Part shown: piece after piece, positions 8,776 through 16,745 of the stretch | Position numbering within the stretch: position 1 is the first letter of the stretch | Layout of the letters: each line of letters begins with the position of its first letter | Assembly: GCA_020438215.1 (NCBI GenBank) | Contig: JAGQUX010000003.1 | Location: 42,228 to 106,227 of the forward strand | Direction: 5' to 3' | Source of the DNA: Armatimonadota bacterium | Lineage (GTDB): Bacteria > Armatimonadota > Fimbriimonadia > Fimbriimonadales > Fimbriimonadaceae | Length of the DNA: 64,000 nucleotides | Notes under the pieces: generated by a model | The model's database searches: none | Seen by the model: the letters and a program-made list of their open reading frames with translations, nothing else | Told to the model about the DNA's origin: nothing | Program-made: the position numbers and the translations under genes

Positions 8776-8803
8776 CAGGGCAGGCCCAAAAGGGCCAACC
8801 CTG
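8776..8803 (-). terminator. Hairpin after the subtilase operon
   Basis: An interrupted inverted repeat, CAGGG-ca-GGCCC-aaaa-GGGCC-aa-CCCTG, begins one base after the TAA of the S8 protease gene. It can form a ten-pair stem with a 2x2 internal loop. No U-run follows on the minus strand, so it is either a weak or factor-dependent terminator or an mRNA 3'-end stabiliser. Confidence 0.5.
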
Positions 8804-8804
8804 T

Positions 8805-10001
8805 TTACGGCAAATTTAGTCGCGCCCAGTTGATGCGAACTCCAAGCTCACCTGCATACTGCGGATTCAGAGGATCGATATCATCGCCATTGCCATCCAG
8901 CCAGTCGCGGAGCATTTCTGGCGTCATGGGCGATCGCTTGCGCAGAGCATCTGCAATCACACCGCAGGCAATTGGACATGCGAAGCTGGTGCCGGACCAC
9001 TCTGACATGCCACCACTGTGATTCGTACTGATGATGCCGGTTCCTGGTGCGGCGAAATCAGTGCGAGCATGGTAATTACTAAAATCTGCTTTCACGTCGT
9101 GCGGATCTACAGCCGTGACAGCAACAACTTTATTGTTGCGAGCAGGATCCATCAGCTCATTAACCGCCTGATTCCCTGCCGCAGCCACTATAACCATTCC
9201 GTTTTGATCAGCCCAGTCTAGGATCTCACTCATGGCAAAGATTCGCCCAGGAGCGCCCAAGCTGATATTAACGAGTTCGCAGCCGTAGCGTCGAGCTACG
9301 GTCAGCCCCTTCAAGATGTTCCAACTGGACGAAACGCCCTCGCTGTTAGCGACTTTGCAATTGACTATTCGGGCATGCGGGGCCAGCCCAACAATCAGGC
9401 CGGTAACGAATGTGCCGTGCCCTACTGCTTCATCAAAAATGCCGTTTGCGTTATCATCGCGATTTTCTATGACGTCGTAGCCAAATCGCTCCCAGCGATC
9501 AAGCGCATTGTAAGTTCCGCGTACGTTTCTCCAAAGCCGTGGCTGAAGCGGAGAAAGCCCAGTATCCAGAACGGCAACATTGATCCTTCGCTGGCCGAAC
9601 AGGAATGGAGTTTGTTGATAGCTAATTTGATCAAACAAGCCTTTATTGACTTCACCGAGAGCGGCTGTATCGTATGCGGCGGCGATTTTCCCACCGGTAC
9701 GTCCCTGATCAATGGGAAGGTTATCGCCACCTTCCGGAGAATCTAAGTCCTCATTGTCTTCCACCCAAACGACGAGCCCGGAGAGACGTAACTCTTCTTC
9801 GATGACCTCAATGTTTTGATCGGCGCGGACGCCGAACAAGGCAAAGTTGTAGTAAGGCGATTGATCCTTGATCGAGATATCAAATTGATGCGCAAGCTCT
9901 TTCGCCGAGACTCCGACGTTGAGTTGAGCGACGATTTCCCCCTGCGCCCACGAGAATGCGGCGCAGAATACTGCCAAAAGCGAGAGACTTATCCGTTTCA
10001 T
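8805..10001 (-). CDS. Secreted subtilisin-like serine protease (S8)
   Basis: This 398-residue protein has a Sec signal peptide (MKRISLSLLAVFCAAFSWAQ), a propeptide-like region to about residue 130, and a peptidase S8 domain. The catalytic triad is complete: Asp146 in VAVLDTGLS, His195 in GHGTFVTG and Ser339 in SGTSFACP, with the oxyanion Asn277 in AAAGN. An Asp/Asn-rich loop (ENRDDNANGIFDEA) before the His may bind calcium. It is the last gene of the minus-strand ECF/anti-sigma-like/CHAT operon. Its ATG overlaps the CHAT stop codon as ATGA (9998-10001), so translation is coupled. An exported protease alongside a cytoplasmic CHAT protease suggests two proteolytic arms; its substrates are unknown. 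Confidence 0.93.
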   Translation of the reverse strand: MKRISLSLLAVFCAAFSWAQGEIVAQLNVGVSAKELAHQFDISIKDQSPYYNFALFGVRADQNIEVIEEELRLSGLVVWVEDNEDLDSPEGGDNLPIDQGRTGGKIAAAYDTAALGEVNKGLFDQISYQQTPFLFGQRRINVAVLDTGLSPLQPRLWRNVRGTYNALDRWERFGYDVIENRDDNANGIFDEAVGHGTFVTGLIVGLAPHARIVNCKVANSEGVSSSWNILKGLTVARRYGCELVNISLGAPGRIFAMSEILDWADQNGMVIVAAAGNQAVNELMDPARNNKVVAVTAVDPHDVKADFSNYHARTDFAAPGTGIISTNHSGGMSEWSGTSFACPIACGVIADALRKRSPMTPEMLRDWLDGNGDDIDPLNPQYAGELGVRINWARLNLP

Positions 10002-12619
10002 TTCAGCGATGTTCCTTGTTTACTATAACCGTTGAAGCAGACAACTGAGGCCCAAAAATAGGGATGCTCGTATTTCTGCTGGAGTGCTTCTCTTGCGACA
10101 TTCAAGCAACTCATTACATCTCGCCCAGCCGAAAGCGATCCATAAAACGCTTCCGACCAATCCACCGAAGACCGATCATCAATAGCCCATTGCCCCGCCA
10201 GAACCCGTTCAGCACCACAGGCTAAGAATCCTCTGCTTAGCCCATCCGGTTCGTAACGGTTGATACTGCTCATGGCTCCCGAGAAACAGGCGGCCATCGT
10301 GACATGTCCTATTCGAGCTTTAGATCTCACCAGTTCTGCCGCCTGGATTTGTCCATCACTCAAATTTATAGACGAAAGCATGGGGTTCGATGGTTGGAAA
10401 ATTCCATGAGCGGCAATGTGCAGGATATCAATGCATCCTCCTTCCAGCGAATCTCTTGCCTCTGAGATTGTTGTGCACACCTCCGCCATAGGATAAAAAG
10501 AGATCAACGTCGCGACCTCTTGGTGAACATGAGGCAAGTCCTCTGCCTCGTGATACCAAATCACCACTCTTTTTTGCGAAATCGGCTTGCTTTTCAGTTC
10601 ACTACGCCCTGGTGTCAATGAAATTTGCACCGAATCGTCTCGTGCCATCGCCTGCCAAGGCACCGACCAGAACACTCCTTCCGGAGAAAGTCGTTTGCAA
10701 ATCGTAGGATCAAACTGGAGCTTGATTTGCAGTTCATTCAAAAGCTCTTGGCACTGCTTTCCATCACTTTGGAAGCCAAGAGACGGCTCAACAAGTTCAA
10801 AGTGCAACCACCGCAGCTTTTGATCCAGTTCGCTCGCAGAAATTTCAAGCTTGGTCGCTTGGTTGTCGCGTATGAGATAGAGATCATCTTTGACTTCAAG
10901 ATAAATCCATTCTCCTGGATCATTTTTAGCATCGTACTGGTGCCAGAGCCGGTCACCAACCTCGAACGTGAGCTCGCGCCACATCCGCTGGACAGAGGCT
11001 GAAGCGGCTTCCAGGCGTTGAGAGCGCTGACCTTCTTGATTTGATGTGCGTCGTTGAATCTCAGAGCGAAGTTCTGTCAGCCTTACGCGTAGATCACCAT
11101 CCAGCGGTGAAGGCTGATTGAGAATCTCATCAACAAGAGCGATTGATCGTGAACGGATAATGATCTCCCGAACCTGGGCGATTCTTTCCGGAGTCTGGGA
11201 GGCAAGTAGCGACTCGAGCCAAGTTTGGATGGCTTCGGCTTTATTGCGCAGGTATCCAGCAACAGAAAGGTTGGACTGAACCGCCATTCTTCCCCGCCAA
11301 ATCTCCTCAGCCATTTGGGAAAAGTAGCGATCTCTTTGCTTCCCTTCGCTTTGGAGCGCCTGGACGTAATACATCTCCCAAACGAGGTCAAAGAGTGCCG
11401 GATTTTTGGCAAGCTGTTTCAGATTTTTGATGGCACTGCGAACACCGTTCTTTGCCTGGACAATTAAGTTCGCAAAAAGCATCCTCGACTGCCCATGAAG
11501 CCTCAGAGTTTCGCCCGCCTGGATCAACTCATCCAATTGCTTTCGACTGAGTTTGCGTACTGAAAATGTGTATCGCGTGGTGATGACATCGGCAATCCAG
11601 ACATCATCACCGTACTTGCGATAGTCTTGTTCTGCCCGTTTGAGTGCCACCTTGGCTGACTCATTCTTCCCTTGCCAGAATCGACAGATGGCAATCCCCT
11701 GCCAACACCCGGCGCGGTGGACAAGCATGTTTTTCGCCCATTGCTTTCTGAGTGCGGACTGGTAGGCATCTTCCGCTTCCGACCACATGTTCATCGCCAG
11801 ATAAACACCGCCCAAATCATGTTCAACGCGGAAAGCTTCTTCCTCATCGGAACTGAAAGAGTTGCGCACTTCTAAGAGAGTTTTGAGAGCTAAATCGTAA
11901 TGTCCATCAAGCCGCTCCGCGGCGGCGATATTGGATTGCGCGGTAGCTGCGTAGTCAGTGAGCCCAAGTGAGAGGAAACCGACATATGCTTCTTCCGCAA
12001 CAGGGCGGACAAAATCAGCGGGTTTCCTGCCAAGTAGCGCAGTTGACAACCCAGTCAGAGCCATTGCCCGTTCTATGGGAGCTTCCTCCTGAGAAAGGTG
12101 ACTAGTTGCCCGCTCGTACCACCCCTCAGCCTCGGCAAGCTCATCAAACCATGCGTGGGCGTTACCTGTGTTGAGGGCGATCTTTCCAGCGGTTACTTTG
12201 TCGCCTTCGCGAACGGCGATAGCAAAGAGTTCTGATCCCAAGGCGATTGCCGAACGCTTTCTGCCCGCTCGGGCAAATGAGTCGATTCCACCAAGCGCGA
12301 ACTTTGCACCCTCTGCTTCTGACTGAGCTACTTTCCGGGCTTCTTGAAAAGCGTTTGCGCTCGCCAACCACTTACCCTGTAGTTTGAGATGAAGAGCTTT
12401 GAAGCGATATCCAGCTGGCTCACAACCATCGACCTGGATAAATGCGGCACCGATTTCTGCGAGCCGGAGTGCCTCGTCGTAATCTCGGCCGGATTCAATG
12501 CGCCATTGATTGAAAAGTGCTTCTGCCAGTTCAGGAACGCCGTGTTTCCGAACAACACTTCTAGCATTAGCGATCGAATCCGCTTTCTCAAGTAGCTTCA
12601 GGAAATCGTCACTCGTCAT
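9998..12619 (-). CDS. TPR-CHAT domain protein (caspase-like protease)
   Basis: This protein has 873 residues from MTSDDFLKL. The first 400 or so are helical repeats of TPR type (for example GYRFKALHLKLQGKWLASA and AEDAYQSALRKQWA). A charged linker follows, and then a C-terminal CHAT (clan CD, caspase/separase-like) domain. The predicted catalytic His is in LHIAAHGIF (codon 10406-10408) and the Cys in MAACFSG (codon 10286-10288); the usual CHAT ending VAREALQ...HPYFWASVVCFNG is intact. CHAT enzymes cut partner proteins when their helical repeats sense a signal. There is no signal peptide, so it acts in the cytoplasm. It overlaps the anti-sigma-like gene upstream by 11 bases and the S8 protease gene by 4. 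An in-frame start at 12649 would lengthen the upstream overlap and is less likely. Confidence 0.9.
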   Translation of the reverse strand: MTSDDFLKLLEKADSIANARSVVRKHGVPELAEALFNQWRIESGRDYDEALRLAEIGAAFIQVDGCEPAGYRFKALHLKLQGKWLASANAFQEARKVAQSEAEGAKFALGGIDSFARAGRKRSAIALGSELFAIAVREGDKVTAGKIALNTGNAHAWFDELAEAEGWYERATSHLSQEEAPIERAMALTGLSTALLGRKPADFVRPVAEEAYVGFLSLGLTDYAATAQSNIAAAERLDGHYDLALKTLLEVRNSFSSDEEEAFRVEHDLGGVYLAMNMWSEAEDAYQSALRKQWAKNMLVHRAGCWQGIAICRFWQGKNESAKVALKRAEQDYRKYGDDVWIADVITTRYTFSVRKLSRKQLDELIQAGETLRLHGQSRMLFANLIVQAKNGVRSAIKNLKQLAKNPALFDLVWEMYYVQALQSEGKQRDRYFSQMAEEIWRGRMAVQSNLSVAGYLRNKAEAIQTWLESLLASQTPERIAQVREIIIRSRSIALVDEILNQPSPLDGDLRVRLTELRSEIQRRTSNQEGQRSQRLEAASASVQRMWRELTFEVGDRLWHQYDAKNDPGEWIYLEVKDDLYLIRDNQATKLEISASELDQKLRWLHFELVEPSLGFQSDGKQCQELLNELQIKLQFDPTICKRLSPEGVFWSVPWQAMARDDSVQISLTPGRSELKSKPISQKRVVIWYHEAEDLPHVHQEVATLISFYPMAEVCTTISEARDSLEGGCIDILHIAAHGIFQPSNPMLSSINLSDGQIQAAELVRSKARIGHVTMAACFSGAMSSINRYEPDGLSRGFLACGAERVLAGQWAIDDRSSVDWSEAFYGSLSAGRDVMSCLNVAREALQQKYEHPYFWASVVCFNGYSKQGTSLK

Positions 12620-13142
12620 GATCCAGAATTTCCTGGGCGTTCGGCACAACTAACGTTTCCTCTAGCCCAATGATCTGAATGCGGGAGTGATCCAAAGTGG
12701 AAACTTCAAAACGGAATGTGCCGCTTGGATCACACTCCACCGTCTCGTTTCCGAGAACGGAAAGTGCGCCCGATTGGTTGACCTTTCCGAGGACTTCCCA
12801 GCCATCTGGTATCGCGGAATACATGATTCGCAGACTCACTTCTCCATCTTGAAAGGCGAATTGGTGCTGATTCCCACCCGAACGAGCCGCATGCATTGGC
12901 TTGAGCATCATGCTGAAATCCAGAAGACGCATAGGCTTCCGTTCAGGCATGATGGCCATTGCTTTTCGCATCGTTGCTTCTGGCACTTGCGGCATGACGG
13001 CCCTCAGCTCAGCTACGGTCATCTTGAGCTGTTCAAGACGACTAGATTCCCGATCAGTGAGTTCCCCAGCCGCACTGAGCGGCTGATCCCCCATGGCAAT
13101 ATCCACCAATAAGGTGAGTCGATCATTTGGACGATTGAACAT
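12609..13142 (-). CDS. Anti-sigma-like protein with C-terminal beta domain
   Basis: This 177-residue soluble protein lies between an ECF sigma factor and a TPR-CHAT protease. The N-terminal 75 residues are helical (DRESSRLEQLKMTVAELRAVM). A motif then reads MRLLDFSMMLKP..AARSGGNQHQ, and the C-terminal half is beta-rich (WEVLGKVNQSGALSV...ECDPSGTFRFEV), like a carboxypeptidase-regulatory-type fold. I recall proteins of this outline beside ECF sigma/CHAT clusters; they lack the zinc-finger Cys/His of classical anti-sigma factors, as this one does. I infer that it binds the sigma factor or serves as a protease substrate. No membrane segment is present. It overlaps the sigma gene by 20 bases and the CHAT gene by 11. 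Confidence 0.7.
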   Translation of the reverse strand: MFNRPNDRLTLLVDIAMGDQPLSAAGELTDRESSRLEQLKMTVAELRAVMPQVPEATMRKAMAIMPERKPMRLLDFSMMLKPMHAARSGGNQHQFAFQDGEVSLRIMYSAIPDGWEVLGKVNQSGALSVLGNETVECDPSGTFRFEVSTLDHSRIQIIGLEETLVVPNAQEILDHDE

Positions 13143-13764
13143 TGTATAACTCCCTTAAGGCGCGTCGCGAAAGCCCTGATACATCTTCGCCTTCAAAGAA
13201 TCCCTTCTTAATCAGAACTGACCTCAACTTCTCAATACAGCGACTTCGCGTTGGCCCTATTGAGCCAGGTGCAATCCCCAGCGATTCTGAAATCTCATCA
13301 TAAGAAAGAGGTTTCTCATCGAAGAGGGCAAGAAGGAGATCTTTGCAAATGGGTTTCAGCTGACTAAGCGATTCGATGGCGGTTTCGTGCTGCGCCCCGA
13401 TAGCAACTAAGTCATCAGCGGCATCCACATCTGCTTGAATCACCTCTTCTAATAGTTCATTGTTTTCCCCGATATTTCGTGTTTTAGAGGAGAGACGAGA
13501 TATTCTGATGGACTCTCGGCTGGCAGTGACGGTCAGCCACTTCCCAATGCGGTGACCATCATCTATCTTTTCAAGATTCTTATAAAGTGCCAGGAAAGTG
13601 TGCTGAAAGACCTCCTCGGCATCTTCAGCTTGAAGGCGCGCGGATCGGGCAACACTGTAAACCAGGTTGCCATACATCTCGACTAATCCTCTCCAGGCAC
13701 TATCATCACCGCGCCTTGCCCTGAGCAAAAAAGAGTGGGCGAGATGCGGATCTATTCCACGCAT
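13123..13764 (-). CDS. ECF sigma factor heading the CHAT/subtilase operon
   Basis: This 213-residue sigma-70 family member of the extracytoplasmic-function type starts at MRGIDPHLAHSF. Region 2 includes LLRARRGDDSAWRGLVEMYGNLVYSVA and DAEEVFQHTFLALYKNL; region 4 is ALFDEKPLSYDEISESLGIAPGSIGPTRSRCIEKLR, a clear helix-turn-helix. The CHAT-cluster protein genes follow with overlapping reading frames, so the sigma factor probably drives its own operon and is controlled by its neighbour. The gene is divergent, 81 bases away, from a small exported protein that is a candidate target. Upstream in-frame codons reach 13842 but would enter the divergent gene's promoter. Confidence 0.9.
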   Translation of the reverse strand: MRGIDPHLAHSFLLRARRGDDSAWRGLVEMYGNLVYSVARSARLQAEDAEEVFQHTFLALYKNLEKIDDGHRIGKWLTVTASRESIRISRLSSKTRNIGENNELLEEVIQADVDAADDLVAIGAQHETAIESLSQLKPICKDLLLALFDEKPLSYDEISESLGIAPGSIGPTRSRCIEKLRSVLIKKGFFEGEDVSGLSRRALRELYNVQSSK

Positions 13765-13845
13765 GAAAAAAATTGTATCACGCTTTGCATTTGTTTGCTT
13801 ATAGGTTGTGACGGCGGACAACCGCCAGACTTTGAGGAACAAAAA

Positions 13846-14223
13846 ATGAAAAACACAATGAAAGCAACTGCAGTCGTCGGACTTGCGTCCCTAGCCCTCT
13901 TCGCATTCGCGATGCTCGGTCGATACGAAGCTCGAATGAGTGGCGAAGGCGGAAAAGGCAAAGCGAAGATGCAGTCCAAGCAAAAGCGCGGCGAATACCA
14001 AGCAGAGTTTGAAGTTGAGGGCGAAAATATGCTCTCCGATGCTAGCTACTGGATCAATGTCGATGGCCAGTCATTCTTGGTCAACACCAACGCATTCGGC
14101 TCATTCGAATTCTCTGCTCGCTACTCCAGCCCCGACCATCCGAACATCGAAGGCGGCACCCCTATCAACATCACCAATGGCGCCGGCGATGTGGTGATGC
14201 AAGGCGTCTTTCAACAACGATAA
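13846..14223 (+). CDS. Small exported protein divergent from the sigma operon
   Basis: This 125-residue protein starts at MKNTMKATAVVG, with GAGG ten bases upstream. A hydrophobic N-terminal segment (AVVGLASLALFAFAMLG) is a signal anchor or signal peptide. A Gly/Lys-rich linker follows (GEGGKGKAKMQSKQKRG), then a short beta domain with YWINVDGQSFLVNTNAFGSFEF and GTPINITNGAGDVVMQG. That pattern is like a single transthyretin/CNA-type domain. I do not recognise a family. Its 5' end faces the ECF sigma gene across 81 bases, so both genes may share regulation. A strong terminator follows. It might be a substrate of the nearby secreted subtilase; that is speculation. Confidence 0.7.
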   Translation: MKNTMKATAVVGLASLALFAFAMLGRYEARMSGEGGKGKAKMQSKQKRGEYQAEFEVEGENMLSDASYWINVDGQSFLVNTNAFGSFEFSARYSSPDHPNIEGGTPINITNGAGDVVMQGVFQQR

Positions 14224-14272
14224 AACACATCACGACTGATGCAAGTACCGCTTGCGCAGCATACACGCCAAT

Positions 14273-14302
14273 TGGCCGGGTTCATCACCCGGCCATTTTT
14301 TT
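14273..14302 (+). terminator. Rho-independent terminator
   Basis: An eight-pair GC-rich stem TGGCCGGG/CCCGGCCA with the 7-base loop TTCATCA is followed by seven T residues. It ends the small exported-protein transcript. Confidence 0.9.
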
Positions 14303-14362
14303 GTGTTGTTGGGCATTCAAAATCATTCGGCCCATCACCGAGGTATCCCAGAAATCGACCCG

Positions 14363-14368
14363 TATAAT
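14363..14368 (+). promoter_or_regulatory. -10 element before hppD
   Basis: A perfect TATAAT lies 20 bases before the hppD ATG (14388), with the ribosome site GAGGAT at 14375-14380 between them. No good -35 hexamer is present 16-18 bases upstream. The short leader makes this a plausible, not certain, promoter. Confidence 0.5.
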
Positions 14369-14387
14369 CTTTTTGAGGATAAATCTA

Positions 14388-15476
14388 ATGGGTGTTGATA
14401 CATTTCCAATTCGAGGCATTGACCACATCCGGCACTATGTCAACAACGCTCGCCAATCGAGCTTTTTCTACCGCGAGACGATGGGTTTCAACGTTGTCGG
14501 CTACCGCGGCTTAGAGACCGGTTCGCAAGATCAAGTTGACTATGTACTGGAACAAGAAGATGTTCGGCTGGTCTTCAGTGCACCGCTCAGACCGGGTCAC
14601 CCGATGGCAGAAAAGATTGCCTATCACGGTGACTTTGTCCAAGACATTGCATTTGAAGTCGATGATGTTGATTTGGCGTACAAGCTCGCTACCGAGCGGG
14701 GAGCCAAGGGTTGGCAAGAGCCACACACGCTCGAAGATGATCATGGCAAGATTCGGATCGCCAGCATTTGCACATACGGCGATACAGTTCACTCGCTGAT
14801 CAATCGCGACAACTACAAAGGCACCTTCATGCCGGAGTTTCGCGAGCACTTTGAACAAGGTGTTGGCATTGGCATCAAGGGTGTCGATCACGCGGTCGGC
14901 AACGTCGAACTCGGCAAGATGAACGTCTGGGTGAAATGGTACGAAGACATTCTTGGCTTCACCAACATGCTCACCTTCGATGACAAGGACATCTCCACCG
15001 AGTACACCGCTCTAATGTCCAAGGTGATGTCTAGCGGGAATGGTCGCGTCAAATTCCCAATCAACGAACCTGCTGCTGGCCTGAAAAAATCTCAGATTGA
15101 TGAATATCTGGAGTTCTTTGGTGGTGCAGGTGTCCAGCACGTTGCGCTAATCACGGATGACATCATCCACACAGTTACCGAACTGCAAAAGCGAGGAGTT
15201 CCCTTCCTCACCGTTCCGATGACGTACTACGAAGAACTTCCTGGTCGCGTCGGAGAAATCGATGAAGATATCGAAGTGCTCTCCAAGCTCGGCATCCTGG
15301 TGGATCGTGACGATGAAGGTTATCTCCTTCAAATCTTCACCAAGCCGATCACCGACCGCCCGACTCTCTTTTACGAGATCATCAACCGCAAGGGCGCGAA
15401 GAGCTTTGGAAAAGGCAACTTCAAGGCACTCTTCGAGTCGATCGAGCGAGAGCAGGCCATTCGCGGCACGCTCTGA
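14388..15476 (+). CDS. hppD: 4-hydroxyphenylpyruvate dioxygenase
   Basis: HPPD converts 4-hydroxyphenylpyruvate to homogentisate with Fe(II) and oxygen, the second step of tyrosine breakdown. The 362-residue protein has two vicinal-oxygen-chelate domains. The first starts GIDHIRHYVNN. The second carries the three iron ligands: His168 in GVDHAVGNV, His251 in GVQHVALI and Glu330 in LFYEIINR. The C-terminal gating helix (KGNFKALFESIEREQ) is intact, so the enzyme should be active. The ATG at 14388 has a GAGGAT ribosome site; longer in-frame extensions would run into the preceding terminator. No homogentisate dioxygenase or other tyrosine-catabolism gene is nearby. It is monocistronic, bounded by terminators. 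Confidence 0.96.
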   Translation: MGVDTFPIRGIDHIRHYVNNARQSSFFYRETMGFNVVGYRGLETGSQDQVDYVLEQEDVRLVFSAPLRPGHPMAEKIAYHGDFVQDIAFEVDDVDLAYKLATERGAKGWQEPHTLEDDHGKIRIASICTYGDTVHSLINRDNYKGTFMPEFREHFEQGVGIGIKGVDHAVGNVELGKMNVWVKWYEDILGFTNMLTFDDKDISTEYTALMSKVMSSGNGRVKFPINEPAAGLKKSQIDEYLEFFGGAGVQHVALITDDIIHTVTELQKRGVPFLTVPMTYYEELPGRVGEIDEDIEVLSKLGILVDRDDEGYLLQIFTKPITDRPTLFYEIINRKGAKSFGKGNFKALFESIEREQAIRGTL

Positions 15477-15495
15477 TCAAGCATAAACATTAACA

Positions 15496-15538
15496 AAAAC
15501 CCCTGATTCAGAAACCTTTGGTTCGGATTAGGGGTTTT
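15496..15538 (+). terminator. Terminator after hppD
   Basis: A nine-pair stem AAAACCCCT/AGGGGTTTT with a 25-base loop lies 20 bases after the hppD stop. The U-run is provided by the 3' arm itself (TTTTAT). Confidence 0.75.
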
Positions 15539-15549
15539 ATCTGTTAATC

Positions 15550-16125
15550 ATGCGAATCAGGAGGATATTGTTGGCCGCCGTTGTTGCGTCTGCTATTGCA
15601 GCTGGTTCCGCTTGGTTTATTACATTTCATGCTCAGCAAGAGAACTCCCCTCAGATTATTGGAGGGATTCCTCAGGCGATACTCTCCCAATCCCCTTCCC
15701 TTCAGCTCGCATACGATCGCTACACCGAGCGTGGCTCCAAGTACATCTGGGGAACAAATGATTGCTCAGTTTTCTTGATCGACTACATGAAAGGGCAAGG
15801 CGCTCCCATCAAGAAACGCTGGACAACCCGCGAACTCTTTGAGCCCGCCAAGATGGATGTCTTTGGCTACAACTTCTTTGGATATCCCCCCGAGCAATCC
15901 AAAGCCGGTGATCTAGTCGTTTTTCGCTACATCGGCACAGAGGGTACCGAGGTCGGTCATTGCGGAATCGTGATTGAAGAAGGTGAGCAGAAGTACGTTG
16001 TTCACAACTCATCCCCCTATGGAGGGGTGGTCACCCAATCAGCGGATGGGTTCTTCCGTCAAGCGAAGTCGCTCAATGCCAATCTCCGGATTTTCCGCCC
16101 CAAAGCGCACGCCCACACAATATGA
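15550..16125 (+). CDS. NlpC/P60-like cysteine hydrolase, first of a tandem pair
   Basis: This 191-residue protein has an N-terminal membrane anchor or signal peptide (ILLAAVVASAIAAGSAWFI) and a papain-like NlpC/P60-type domain. The predicted nucleophile is Cys72 in GTNDCSVFLIDYM, with His137 in VGHCGIV and a third polar residue near His152 in VVHNSSPYGG. Such enzymes usually cleave peptidoglycan stem peptides outside the inner membrane. A conserved KKRWTT.ELF stretch between the Cys and His blocks is shared with the next gene. The start follows a hppD terminator. The stop overlaps the ATG of the paralogue (ATGA at 16122-16125). The exact substrate cannot be told from sequence. Confidence 0.8.
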   Translation: MRIRRILLAAVVASAIAAGSAWFITFHAQQENSPQIIGGIPQAILSQSPSLQLAYDRYTERGSKYIWGTNDCSVFLIDYMKGQGAPIKKRWTTRELFEPAKMDVFGYNFFGYPPEQSKAGDLVVFRYIGTEGTEVGHCGIVIEEGEQKYVVHNSSPYGGVVTQSADGFFRQAKSLNANLRIFRPKAHAHTI

Positions 16126-16745
16126 ACAAGTACAAAGCCTTCCGCTTCATCTTCGTCGGCACAATTTTGTTGCTCGTGGGAGTTATTGGCTACGTCCTTT
16201 CGCGAGCAGATTTTGACGATGGCTTGGGCGAATCTCAGGTTTGGCCAATTGAGCAGGATGAGATTCCAGGGGAGCCGATTGAAGAACCACAACTGATTGT
16301 CGGATTTCCTGACGATCTGAAAGCTAAAGACCCCGCAGCTAAGAAGTCATATGATCAGTACATGGATAAGGGCGGCAAGTACATCTGGGGAGCTAACGAT
16401 TGCTCAATCTTTGTGCAGGATTACATGAAAGCCAGCGGTGCAAATGTCGAAAAACGCTGGACAACCAAAGAGCTTTTCCAGCCCAAAAGGATGGAGAAAT
16501 ACGGATATTCCTATTGGGAGCACGAGGCGGGTAACCAGTTCCCCGACGGCACGGTTCTCATTTATCGCTGGGAATCAGGTGATCAAGGCTGGGGGCACTG
16601 CGGAATCGTCACCAACCACTTCGGCGATACCCGAGTAATGCACAACGACCCGATCAACAAAGGACTGGTTGTCGAACCGTTCAACGATTTCCTGCGAATG
16701 GCGGAGCTTCGTGAAGGCAAACTCCGCGTTTTTGTTCCCAACTAG
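16122..16745 (+). CDS. NlpC/P60-like cysteine hydrolase, second of a tandem pair
   Basis: A 207-residue paralogue of the preceding protein. It has an N-terminal membrane segment (FIFVGTILLLVGVIGYVL), an acidic linker, then the catalytic domain with Cys94 in GANDCSIFVQDYM, His159 in WGHCGIV and His174 in RVMHNDP. The segments SYDQYMDKGGKYIWG.NDCS and EKRWTTKELF align directly with the first copy, so the pair arose by tandem duplication and later diverged in the linker and the surface loops. Translation is coupled to the first gene through ATGA. The stop overlaps the end of the convergent oxidoreductase gene by four bases. Confidence 0.8.
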   Translation: MNKYKAFRFIFVGTILLLVGVIGYVLSRADFDDGLGESQVWPIEQDEIPGEPIEEPQLIVGFPDDLKAKDPAAKKSYDQYMDKGGKYIWGANDCSIFVQDYMKASGANVEKRWTTKELFQPKRMEKYGYSYWEHEAGNQFPDGTVLIYRWESGDQGWGHCGIVTNHFGDTRVMHNDPINKGLVVEPFNDFLRMAELREGKLRVFVPN

